A stretch of 32,623 nt of DNA from Bacteroidaceae bacterium (GTDB lineage: Bacteria > Bacteroidota > Bacteroidia > Bacteroidales > Bacteroidaceae): contig JAFXTO010000022.1 of the NCBI GenBank assembly GCA_017535725.1, positions 1-32,623 of the forward strand, given 5' to 3'. Numbering within the stretch: position 1 is the first letter of the stretch; each line of letters begins with the position of its first letter. The notes under the pieces were generated by a model. It was not told where the DNA came from. It saw only the letters and a program-made list of their open reading frames with translations, and made no database searches. A program made the position numbers and the translations under genes. Below are positions 1-10,349 of the stretch, one piece after another.

Positions 1-663
1 GCCAGACACCAACGAAGGGAGGGGACTGGTTGAAGAAGAGGGGGAGGGAGAAGAGGGGGAAGAAAGAGGGGGGCAGGAAGAGGGAGAAGAGGGGGAAAGG
101 GAAGAACAGGAGGAGGGAGAAGAGGGGGAAGAAAGAGGGGGGCAGGAAGAGGAAGAAGAGGGGGAAGGACAGGGGGAGGCGTCCTTTTCCAGTTGAAGCA
201 TGATGCGGAGGAGCACTTCGCAGGTGGAAGAGAGCTCCGGATAGGAGATGATGAGATCTGCTATGCCCTGTTCGGGATTGAGGTGGTGGTCAACCATGAT
301 ACGGGGCGTGGGGTGCTCGCGGACGACATCACCGAGGGTCCACATACGGCTGAGTTCTCCGTGGTCACACATAATGACGAGGTCTGCCTGCTCCACAATG
401 GGACGCACCTCGTCCTCGTTTTTCTCATAGACGAGGATTTCAGCGGCCCCAGGTATCCATTTGAGAAAGTCGGGGAAAATGGTGGGGACGACGACACGGA
501 CATCAGCCTCTGGATAGCGACGACGCAGCCACGAGGCAAGAGCCGTCGTAGAGCCTATGGCATCACCGTCTGGACCGCGGTGGCAGGTGAGGACGATACG
601 ATGGGCTGCAGCGAGGAGCTGGTGCCAGAGGGCAAGCTGTTGTTCAGAGAGCAAAGGACACAT
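1..663 (-). CDS. DHH-family phosphoesterase, NrnA-like (oligoribonuclease / pAp phosphatase), N-terminal part, cut by window edge
   Basis: The frame is open from an ATG at 663 to the left edge (221 codons, no stop). Residues 27-38 read CHRGPDGDAIGS, the motif I Asp-rich metal site. VIMCD (Asp100) fits motif II, and Asp125-His126-His127 in IMVDHHLNP is the DHH motif. The segment ISYPELSSTCEVLLRIM (about 139-155) also matches bacterial NrnA proteins, which degrade nanoRNA and dephosphorylate pAp in the cytoplasm. Odd feature: from about residue 160 to 215 the protein becomes almost pure Ser/Pro with four Cys, where the family normally continues into the helices leading to its DTG motif. The tract keeps frame. 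The C-terminal DHHA1 part lies outside the window, so I cannot tell whether the gene is intact. It follows the S9 peptidase gene by 106 nt. Family assignment is firm; nrnA orthology is likely but not proven. Confidence 0.85.
   Translation of the reverse strand, partial: MCPLLSEQQLALWHQLLAAAHRIVLTCHRGPDGDAIGSTTALASWLRRRYPEADVRVVVPTIFPDFLKWIPGAAEILVYEKNEDEVRPIVEQADLVIMCDHGELSRMWTLGDVVREHPTPRIMVDHHLNPEQGIADLIISYPELSSTCEVLLRIMLQLEKDASPCPSPSSSSSCPPLSSPSSPSSCSSLSPSSPSSCPPLSSPSSPSPSSSTSPLPSLVSG
31..180. repeat. Purine-rich low-complexity tract with a 69-bp tandem duplication inside the NrnA-like gene
   Basis: The plus strand here is almost only G and A, with a few isolated C. Positions 46-83 and 115-152 are identical over 38 bp, an offset of 69 bp (23 codons), and similarity continues with substitutions on both sides. 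Read on the minus strand in the gene frame it encodes Ser-, Pro- and Cys-rich sequence without stops. A length that is a multiple of three is consistent with slippage or duplication tolerated by selection on the reading frame. Confidence 0.85.
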
Positions 664-769
664 GGGAATTATGGGGGGTAATGGGGCTTATAGGGGGTTG
701 ATGGGGTTGATAGGGTGAATGGGGGTGATGGGGGTAATAGGGATTATAGGGGGGATGGGGTTAATGGGA
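664..769. repeat. G-tract microsatellite between the S9 peptidase and NrnA-like genes
   Basis: This whole intergenic gap is a degenerate short repeat in which runs of 3-6 G on the plus strand are separated by 2-6 nt of A/T-rich spacer such as TTGAT, TTAAT or TAATA. I count eleven runs of three or more G between 673 and 768. It contains no recognisable promoter box. Such spacing fits a G-quadruplex-capable sequence on the plus strand, which is the template strand for the flanking genes. Confidence 0.75.
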
Positions 770-3046
770 TTACTTTGTTTTCACCTCGCTCCATGCGGGA
801 GGGTCAATTCCGAGGAGGTTCTTGACGAAGAAGTCGAAGCGCTTGTGCTCGCCGTAGGTCTCGCCAACGGTGTGGTGGGCACCGGGGATAACGACGAGTT
901 CAAAAGGCTTGTTGGCCTTGATGAGGGCGTTGGCGACTTGCATGGTGCTGGCAGGATCGACGTTGTCATCCAGTTCACCTACAACGAGCATTAGCGGACG
1001 CTCGAGGCGATAGGCGTTCTCGACGTTGGAACATTCGACATAGGAGGAGTCGATGGGATAGGACATCCATTGCTCGTTCCACCAAATCTTATCCATACGG
1101 TTGTCGTGACAGCCGCAGGCACTATAGGCAGCCTTGTAGAAGTCACCGTGGAAAAGAACGGCGGCGGTACTCTCCTGTCCGCCTGCAGAGCAGCCGTAAA
1201 TACCCACGCGGTCAACATCCATATAAGGATACTTTTGGGCGGCGGCTTTTATCCAAGCGATGCGGTCGGGGAAGCCGGCGTCCTTCAGGTTCTTGTAGCA
1301 GACCTCCTCGAACTTCTTACCACGATTGCTGGTGCCCATGGCATCGAGTTGCACGACGATGAAACCGAGTTCGGCAAGGGCGGTGGTGTAGTAGTTGGAG
1401 GGTTGGAAGGACTTGGGGACGTAGCTATCGCCGGGGCCTGCGTAGATATATTCAATGATGGGGTACTTCTTGGAGGGGTCGAAGTTCGTGGGACGCTGGA
1501 TGATACCCCACATCGGAGTAACGCCGTCGCGACCGGGAGCAACAAAAATCTCAGGAGCCACCCAGCCTGCAGCAATGAGGTCTGTGAGGTCAGCGGTGGC
1601 GAGGGCTTGAGCACGGGAGGGGTTCTCGGCGGAAGAGCCACCGAACGCACGGACGACCGTGGTGGGAGGAGTATCCTGAGTGGAGTAGGTATCAATCAAG
1701 GCTGAGAAGTCCTCGTTGAAGCGGGCGTTGTGATTCGCAGGCTCGGGAGTGAGGTCTGTGAGGCCTGTTCCGTCGAGATTCATGCAGTAGTAGTGAATGT
1801 GGTAGGGGTCTTCGTTGGCGTTTCGGCCATTGGCGGTGAAGATGATGAAACCTTTCTCCTCGTCAATGTGGATAACGCGGCGCACGCACCAAGGACCGGA
1901 GGTAATCTGGTGGGAGGGGCATTCGTTTCTCTCGGCAAATAAGCCGCCACGCGTACTGCCCTTGGAAGTTTTCTTGGATTTGGCGGAGGAGGCGGTGGTG
2001 TCGAAGAGGTAGAGATGCGGATAGCCATCTCTTTCCGAAAGCCAGAGGATGAGGCTGTCGCCGCTAAGGTTACGGCGGAAATTGTTGGAGTAGCGGACGT
2101 ACTTCTCCTCCCGTTCCTCGATGAGTGTGCGGACGGAGCCCTCGACGTTCATTTCATAGACGCGGTAGAGGTGATGACCGCGCTGGTTGTACTCGAAACG
2201 GATGGCGTGGGAGTCCTTGCACCATTCGAGACGGGACAGGTCATACTGGTTGGCGATGAGGTCCGACGTGGGAGTGACGGCGCGTCCTGTGGCGACCTCA
2301 AATATATAAGGTGTCTTCTGGGCGAGTTCATCGCCGGGCTTGGAGTACTCCTGCTTGTGGAGGACGGGCTGCAGCTGGTCGGCGGGGGAGGACTCGACGT
2401 AGTAAACGTAGCGTTTCTCGATGGGGCGTATGCGGTTGACAGCCACGTAGCGGCCATCGGGACTCCATTGGATATAGCTGCTGAAGTAGTGGCTGAGGGT
2501 GCCTTCGGTGCTGAGGGCGCGGGCTTCGGTGCCATCGGGTTTGGCGACATAAACGTTGTCGTTGCGGATGAAGGCCACAAGGGAGGAGTCGGGAGAGGAA
2601 ACAGGGTCTCCGCCGCGCTCGTCGTCGGTCTCCATCCAGTGGCGTTCCTGGCGGCGCTTGCTGGGGTTGGCAATGAAGCGGGTGCGCTGGTTGTTATCAC
2701 GACGGGCAAACCGTCGTGCACCAACGCCATCGAAAGGGAATCTGCGGGCAGATTCGGGTTCAATGGGTCGTTCGGCAGTGCTGTCGGCGAGGGTGATGGT
2801 GCCGTCGGCGTTCACTTGGCCAAAATGCCAGCGGCCTTTGTCGCCGTCTGTAAGGTGGTACTGAAAGCAGCCATCAGGCAGCCAGCGAGCGTCGTCAACG
2901 TGGTTCTTGACTTTCTGCCAACTGAAGGTGCGCTGGAGGGAGTAGGCGCGATTGTAGTTCTCCAGAGTGCTCTGGGCGAGGAGGGGGAGGAGGGAGAGGA
3001 GTTGCGACAAAGTCGCAACAGACAGGACGAGGAGGGGTCTTTTCAT
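770..3046 (-). CDS. Secreted S9 family prolyl oligopeptidase (dipeptidyl-peptidase IV-like)
   Basis: 758 aa with an N-terminal signal peptide, probably cut after LLPLLA (near residue 24), so periplasmic. Residues about 40-500 form the beta-propeller typical of DPP-IV relatives, with repeats such as DPVSSPDSSLVAF and YIQWSPDGRYVAV. The C-terminal 250 residues are an alpha/beta-hydrolase domain: nucleophile Ser620 in GIYGCSAGG, Asp693 in GELDDNVDP and His724 or His725 in IPGAHHTVG. Family members remove X-Pro or similar dipeptides from peptide N-termini. Length matches DPP-IV homologues. It is the last gene of the group that begins with the beta-galactosidase, separated from the upstream propeller lipoprotein by the 22-bp repeat array. 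Its first 40 nt closely resemble those of the beta-galactosidase gene. Substrate is inferred from family only. Confidence 0.93.
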   Translation of the reverse strand: MKRPLLVLSVATLSQLLSLLPLLAQSTLENYNRAYSLQRTFSWQKVKNHVDDARWLPDGCFQYHLTDGDKGRWHFGQVNADGTITLADSTAERPIEPESARRFPFDGVGARRFARRDNNQRTRFIANPSKRRQERHWMETDDERGGDPVSSPDSSLVAFIRNDNVYVAKPDGTEARALSTEGTLSHYFSSYIQWSPDGRYVAVNRIRPIEKRYVYYVESSPADQLQPVLHKQEYSKPGDELAQKTPYIFEVATGRAVTPTSDLIANQYDLSRLEWCKDSHAIRFEYNQRGHHLYRVYEMNVEGSVRTLIEEREEKYVRYSNNFRRNLSGDSLILWLSERDGYPHLYLFDTTASSAKSKKTSKGSTRGGLFAERNECPSHQITSGPWCVRRVIHIDEEKGFIIFTANGRNANEDPYHIHYYCMNLDGTGLTDLTPEPANHNARFNEDFSALIDTYSTQDTPPTTVVRAFGGSSAENPSRAQALATADLTDLIAAGWVAPEIFVAPGRDGVTPMWGIIQRPTNFDPSKKYPIIEYIYAGPGDSYVPKSFQPSNYYTTALAELGFIVVQLDAMGTSNRGKKFEEVCYKNLKDAGFPDRIAWIKAAAQKYPYMDVDRVGIYGCSAGGQESTAAVLFHGDFYKAAYSACGCHDNRMDKIWWNEQWMSYPIDSSYVECSNVENAYRLERPLMLVVGELDDNVDPASTMQVANALIKANKPFELVVIPGAHHTVGETYGEHKRFDFFVKNLLGIDPPAWSEVKTK

Positions 3047-3050
3047 TATA

Positions 3051-3243
3051 TTAATCGTTATTGGGCATCGTTTTAGCCGTGATTGGCATCGTTTTAAACG
3101 CGATTGGGCTGTGGATTAACCGTGATTGGCATCGTATGAACCGAAATTGGGCAGTGGTTTAACCATAATTGGACGGGGTTAACCGCAATTGGGCATTGGT
3201 TTAACCGTGATTGGGCACTATTTTAACCGTAATTGGGCGGGGG
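3051..3243. repeat. Nine-copy tandem array of a ~22-bp unit
   Basis: Nine head-to-tail units of 20-22 bp start at 3051, 3073, 3094, 3116, 3137, 3159, 3179, 3201 and 3223. On the plus strand each starts near TTAACCGTGATTGGGC and ends with a variable 5-6 nt such as ATCGTT, AGTGGT or ATTGGT. There are no unique spacers, so it is not a CRISPR array. It fills the gap upstream of the S9 peptidase gene, and its last two units run into the 3' end of the propeller lipoprotein gene, supplying that gene's stop codon (3218-3220) and last few codons. Confidence 0.9.
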
Positions 3244-4891
3244 TTGCATCTTGCTTGATAATCCTGGCAAATTCCTGCGGAGTGATGGTGACGGGTCCCG
3301 AGAGGAATTCAGGGATGTTGTAGCTGCGGAGGAACTGGCGGTGGTACTGCGGGTTGTCCTGCGGCAGCTCGAAGGGCTTGCTGAAATGCCCTTTTCCATC
3401 GAAGTGGGCTATATAAGGACGGGTGAAGTTACCATCGACACGGCGACTGGAGAAGACCACCCAGCACTGATTGCTGGACCAGCAATGCCAGCTCTCCACC
3501 TCGGAAGAATTGATTTCACAGATGGGATAAATACTTTCGGGTAATGGAACGAGTCTTCCTTCTGACTCACGAATGCTGTCGGCGCGGTTGGCGAGTTCCA
3601 CGTCAGAAAGATTCGCTTCCTTGGCAGCTGCATGAGAGTGCTGAATAACACGGCTTACAGCTGGTTCTGCCTCGGGTACTGCTTTCGTGAGGTCCATCAT
3701 GTAGAGGTCTGCATCGTTGTGCCAGATATGAAAGATACCGAAACGGCCTTGGGTGAACATCAGCCAGCGGCCATCGGGAGAAATGCGCGGCAAGGTGACG
3801 CTGCGGTTGCGGCGGGCGGCATCGTACATGAGTTCGCGGGGGCCAAAGGTGCGCGTCTGCTCGTCGAACGGCATGCGATAGAGATTGTACTGCATCTGCG
3901 TGTAGTACTTGATGAGCTCGAAGTCGGGATTGGCTTCGCCGAGGGCATCCCAGTGACCACTGACATAATAGATATATCGACCGTCGGGACTCCAGAAGGG
4001 GAAACAGTCGAAGTCGGTGGTATCGCGGGTGATGGGCAATACTTCGTTGCGCTCCATGTCGTAGAAGATGAGGTTGGACTTGGTGTCCTGTACTTCAATC
4101 TTCTGGATATCACGTGTGTGGAAGCTCTGGCCTGTTGCATTGGTGGAATAGACAATCCAGGGCTTGGTAGGGTGCCAAGCGGGATAGACACCAGCGGACA
4201 GCGTGGAGTCGGTCTTGAGGTTCACCTTCCTGATGGTGCCGTCGTAAGCAATGACGGTGCCGCCGAGGTACTGCCGGACGTGGAACTGGATGCGTCGGGG
4301 GTCGTAGCCCTGGGCGTGATGACAATTGATGCACTGTCCATCCTTCTCGTCGCTGTTGATCATGTTGCCGTAGATGAGGCTCTCGTCGAACGTCTCGAGG
4401 CAACGCTGGTTGAGCGTGAGGTCCTCGTAGGTGACGTAGGACGGCGAGATGAGGCGGTAGCTGATATAGGGATCGATGCTGTCCTTGGAGACGGTGATGT
4501 CAAAAGGAAGCTTGCGCAGCCAACGAACATCTTGCTTTTCAAAGACTTCTACGGTGAGTTTACCATCAGCGGCGAGGGCTGCGGCAATCATATCGTGCCA
4601 CTTCTTCAATCCCGGGCGCACGTCTTCACCCCCAACTGTCCACGTCTCTGAGCCAGCGACGAAGCGGGTGACGAAGTCGGTGGCGGTGCTGTCGTGGTCA
4701 ATGTGAAAGTGCAGCGGGGCGATGTTCTGCGGCACGGTGACACCTACGTAGTCCGGATAGATGGAGGGAAGTTCATCGCTTTCCGTGAAAGAAGCGGGGA
4801 CGGAAGGGGACGAACAGGCAACGAACAACAAGAGCCCCCCTGTCAGGGAGGGGATGATAAACTTGTGGAGATAATAACTAATGTGATTCAT
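3218..4891 (-). CDS. Lipoprotein with TolB-like (PD40) beta-propeller and a CXXCH haem-c motif
   Basis: 557 aa. The signal sequence ends in a lipobox with Cys26 (LFVAC-SS). The next residues are Ser/Pro rather than acidic, suggesting the periplasmic side rather than the cell surface. Residues 187-191 are CINCH followed by another His, a single covalent haem-c attachment motif. From about 230 onward there are propeller blades: GVYPAWHPTKPWIVY, DCFPFWSPDGRYIYYV and LPRISPDGRWLMF, as in TolB/PD40 repeats. It resembles Bacteroidetes proteins annotated as TolB-like or cytochrome-related, function unknown to me. It lies 67 nt downstream of the polytopic membrane protein gene, so the two are probably co-transcribed and may work together. 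The haem may carry electrons or be structural; the sequence does not say. The C-terminal residues QLRLK are encoded by the 22-bp repeat array. Confidence 0.8.
   Translation of the reverse strand: MNHISYYLHKFIIPSLTGGLLLFVACSSPSVPASFTESDELPSIYPDYVGVTVPQNIAPLHFHIDHDSTATDFVTRFVAGSETWTVGGEDVRPGLKKWHDMIAAALAADGKLTVEVFEKQDVRWLRKLPFDITVSKDSIDPYISYRLISPSYVTYEDLTLNQRCLETFDESLIYGNMINSDEKDGQCINCHHAQGYDPRRIQFHVRQYLGGTVIAYDGTIRKVNLKTDSTLSAGVYPAWHPTKPWIVYSTNATGQSFHTRDIQKIEVQDTKSNLIFYDMERNEVLPITRDTTDFDCFPFWSPDGRYIYYVSGHWDALGEANPDFELIKYYTQMQYNLYRMPFDEQTRTFGPRELMYDAARRNRSVTLPRISPDGRWLMFTQGRFGIFHIWHNDADLYMMDLTKAVPEAEPAVSRVIQHSHAAAKEANLSDVELANRADSIRESEGRLVPLPESIYPICEINSSEVESWHCWSSNQCWVVFSSRRVDGNFTRPYIAHFDGKGHFSKPFELPQDNPQYHRQFLRSYNIPEFLSGPVTITPQEFARIIKQDATPAQLRLK
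4835..4853. repeat. REP-like GC palindrome inside the signal-peptide coding region
   Basis: CCCCCCTGTCAGGGAGGGG forms a CCCCNCCT/AGGGAGGGG-type hairpin with a short loop. It is translated on the minus strand as part of the signal sequence PSLTGGLL of the propeller lipoprotein. It resembles the palindrome at 4916-4951, only about 60 bp away. Confidence 0.5.
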
Positions 4892-4915
4892 CCGCTTATC
4901 TTATTGGGGTACTTT

Positions 4916-4951
4916 CCCCCTCCCCTAACAGGGGGAGGGTTGGGGAGGGGG
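4916..4951. repeat. REP-like palindrome in the gap between the membrane protein and propeller lipoprotein genes
   Basis: Positions 4918-4925 (CCCTCCCC) pair with 4932-4939 (GGGGAGGG) around a TAACA loop, followed by a further GGGGAGGGGG run. This short gap (4892-4958) holds little else. There is no clear T-run after the hairpin on the minus strand, so I call it a REP-type repeat rather than a terminator; it could still stabilise or attenuate the message. Confidence 0.65.
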
Positions 4952-4958
4952 CTTTCTT

Positions 4959-6925
4959 TTAGTTTGTCTTTTGGTTCCTCATCAGGAAATAGAAATAATA
5001 GAAGGTGCTGCCGAACTGCGGATAGAAGGCGACAGCTTTCTGTTCCTCGGTCATTGGGCCACATTGCTCGTTGAATTTCATGAAGCGGTCGTAGGAATCA
5101 CGGACCTCAGGATCAAAGGGCATTCGGGAGATGTCCACCTTATTTTCAAGATGCCCATAGAGGTAGGCAGCTTCCTGATAGTGGCGAGGCATGTGAATTT
5201 TAGGATGCATAGTAGCGAACTTCATGAAGCGTGGCCAGAAAAGGTCTATATCCTTCATCTGCATGGCGCTGATAAGGGTCATCTCCTGAAAGAGGGGGTC
5301 GTCGCCGTTGCCGTGGGCAAAGGTCTGAAGGAGATACATCTCTACGAGAGTGTTGTCTCCATCGAGGCGATTGGGATAGGTCATCAGGTGCATGATGGGA
5401 GCAAACTCCTTGAGGTCACGTTCGCCCATCAGCGGCTTCCCCGCCTTGACAGAAGCTTCGAGCTTGTCGAGGTCGAAAGCCTCGGGCGTGTTCAAGAGAG
5501 CCTCGTAGTGTTCGGCCCATTGGCGGTGGAAGCGGGTCTTCTTCAATAAGTCGAGGTACTTACGGGCAACCGTCCATTCATGATTGAGGAGACAGTTGCG
5601 CACCATGAGCTTGAAGGTTTCTGCCTTCCATCCAAATTCCACACCATCTTCCATACACCATCGGTAGCAGAAGTTCTCCTTGCCGTAGTGGTAGTAGACG
5701 AGTTTGCCGCCAATCTGCGCCATGTGTACTCGCCAGGGTGCATTCTGCTGGGTGGAGCCTTCGGGGTAGAAGAACATCTCGTTGCCAGCACGACCAAGGC
5801 GGAAGAGGGCCAAGTTCTTAAACATCACCATCTGACGGGTAGGCTTGACTTCGCTGCTACCGTCGCGGGCGATGGTCAGCACACGTTCCCAGTCGAGGTC
5901 TTCGATGGCGTGGGACATCGCCAGTTCCTTCTGGAAGTTGGCGTCGTGATACCAGCAACGTTGGACACCAGCAATGCCAAGGAATACGAGGATGAGAGCA
6001 AAGACGGCACGGAGGCTGGCTCTGAGTTTCCGGGCAACAGAGAAACTGTCGAACGCGCTCACAACCGCGATAAGGGCGAAGGCGACAATGATGGCATAGT
6101 AGGAATACCTATATTGCTCAAAGCTGTCCTTACTGTAGCGCATCGAGGGGAGGCCTGCGACATAGACATACACACGCTGCGTCATCTCGAAGAAACGCTG
6201 ATAGTAAATCTGGGGAACAGCGGCAATCAGGAGGAGAGCGAAAAGAAAAAGAAGCCCCTTTCCGACCGTCCCCAAGGAGGAAGTGCGCGCTTGTGCCAAC
6301 TTGGTAGAAGAGGAATCCTCCTCCCCACAGGGGGTTGGCAGGAGAACATTAGTCCCCAGCAACGCCGTAGCTCCCAACGCCCAGGCACCAAACAGGGGAT
6401 AGCCCACGATGCAGACGAGAGACATCCACAGAAGGCGGGACCAGAGCATGAACTTGGAGGGCAAGGAGTTGTCGAGCAGACGCTGGACAGCAAGGCTAAG
6501 CAGGGCAAAGAGCACACCAACCGTGGGTACAAACAGATGACCCTGAAGCTTCTGGTAGTAAATCCAATAGCCCGTCTGCACGAAACAAGCCATCAGTGCA
6601 AGTGGGATGAGCAAGGTGAGCCAGACCCACGGACCACGAAGACGATAGAGCCACGCTATTAACAGACAGATGATGAACCACAAGGCACACAGGATGACGG
6701 TACCCAGCCAAGGATAGTAAAAAAACTGCGTCAGATAGGTGCCGAACCAAGAAGCTGCGCCGCCGGGGTACTGCATCAGAGTCTTCCAATACAGTCCCGT
6801 AGGCAGCCAAAGGTTCAGCTCCTGAGCTCGCCAGAGCAGTTCATATTCCTCTGATACCAGCTTGACACCAGCGATGACGAGTAAGCCAACAACGGCAAGC
6901 CAATAGAGAAGATTCTTGTTCTTCA

Positions 6926-6926
<1 letters not shown>
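4959..6926 (-). CDS. Polytopic inner-membrane protein with soluble helical C-terminal half, function unknown
   Basis: 655 aa. About eight hydrophobic segments lie in the N-terminal half: near residues 5-24, 74-94, 99-118, 131-150, 165-191, 224-240, 277-293 and 305-325. Residues about 335-655 are soluble, helix-rich and contain repeated pairs such as DWERVLTIARDG and WTVARKYLDLLKKTRFHRQW that suggest TPR-like helices. From memory it resembles a Bacteroidetes membrane family labelled DUF6057; I have not verified this. Its ATG overlaps the beta-galactosidase stop by one base (TAATG), implying translational coupling, and the CXXCH propeller lipoprotein gene follows by 67 nt. Odd feature: residues about 195-225, between predicted membrane segments 5 and 6, are encoded by REP-like DNA and read as a polar Ser-, Thr- and Gly-rich loop. 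Confidence 0.8.
6254..6344. repeat. Degenerate inverted pair of REP-like elements in frame within a coding region
   Basis: 6254-6280 (beginning GCCCCTTTCCGACCGTCCCC) and 6317-6344 (beginning CCTCCTCCCCACAGGGGG) resemble, in opposite orientation, the intergenic palindrome at 4916-4951. Together they encode a loop of about 30 polar residues between two membrane segments of the 655-aa protein. The likeness was judged by eye and is imperfect. Confidence 0.45.
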
Positions 6927-10141
<3,215 letters not shown>

Positions 10142-10143
10142 TT

Positions 10144-10168
10144 AGTATCTTTTTGGCGCAAAGATACT
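10144..10168. promoter_or_regulatory. Perfect 9-bp inverted repeat across the beta-galactosidase -7 box, possible operator
   Basis: Arms AGTATCTTT (10144-10152) and AAAGATACT (10160-10168) are separated by 7 nt. The right arm contains most of the -7 element and the left arm covers the expected transcription start and early leader. It could be a repressor site or a 5'-end hairpin in the mRNA. Confidence 0.5.
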
Positions 10169-10191
10169 GAAAAAAAAGACACGCACCCAAC
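10159..10191 (-). promoter_or_regulatory. Bacteroidetes-type promoter of the beta-galactosidase unit
   Basis: On the minus strand, TATCTTTG (10166-10159) matches the Bacteroidetes -7 consensus TAnnTTTG exactly. GTTG at 10191-10188 lies 21 nt upstream in place of the -33 TTTG box, with a T-run in between. Transcription would start near 10152, giving a leader of about 28 nt before the ATG at 10123. Confidence 0.8.
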
Positions 10192-10283
10192 TTTTTCCAA
10201 GAAAAACGTGAATTGAGTATAAGAAATGGCTTGAGTACGTTTCTATTCTTCTCTTTTTTCATAAAAAAGAGCTCGTCCGTCAC

Positions 10284-10322
10284 AAAAATGTCCGCCAAAG
10301 TTGCGGAAACCTTGGCGGACAT
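10284..10322 (-). terminator. Rho-independent terminator of the SusCD/FAS1 operon
   Basis: On the minus strand ATGTCCGCCAA (10322-10312) pairs with TTGGCGGACAT (10298-10288), an 11-bp GC-rich stem with a 13-nt loop, followed at once by a T run. It starts 27 nt after the stop of the last susD-like gene and lies before the beta-galactosidase promoter, so it separates the two transcription units. Confidence 0.88.
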
Positions 10323-10349
10323 ATTTAAATGGAAGGATAGAATCAGAGA

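Noticed and set aside
193-681. 162-codon plus-strand open frame at the left edge
   Set aside because: The opposite strand carries an NrnA-like sequence with motif I, motif II and DHH motifs, so this frame is its shadow.
3051-3243. Possible CRISPR array
   Set aside because: Units are contiguous, with no unique spacers, and no cas genes are present.
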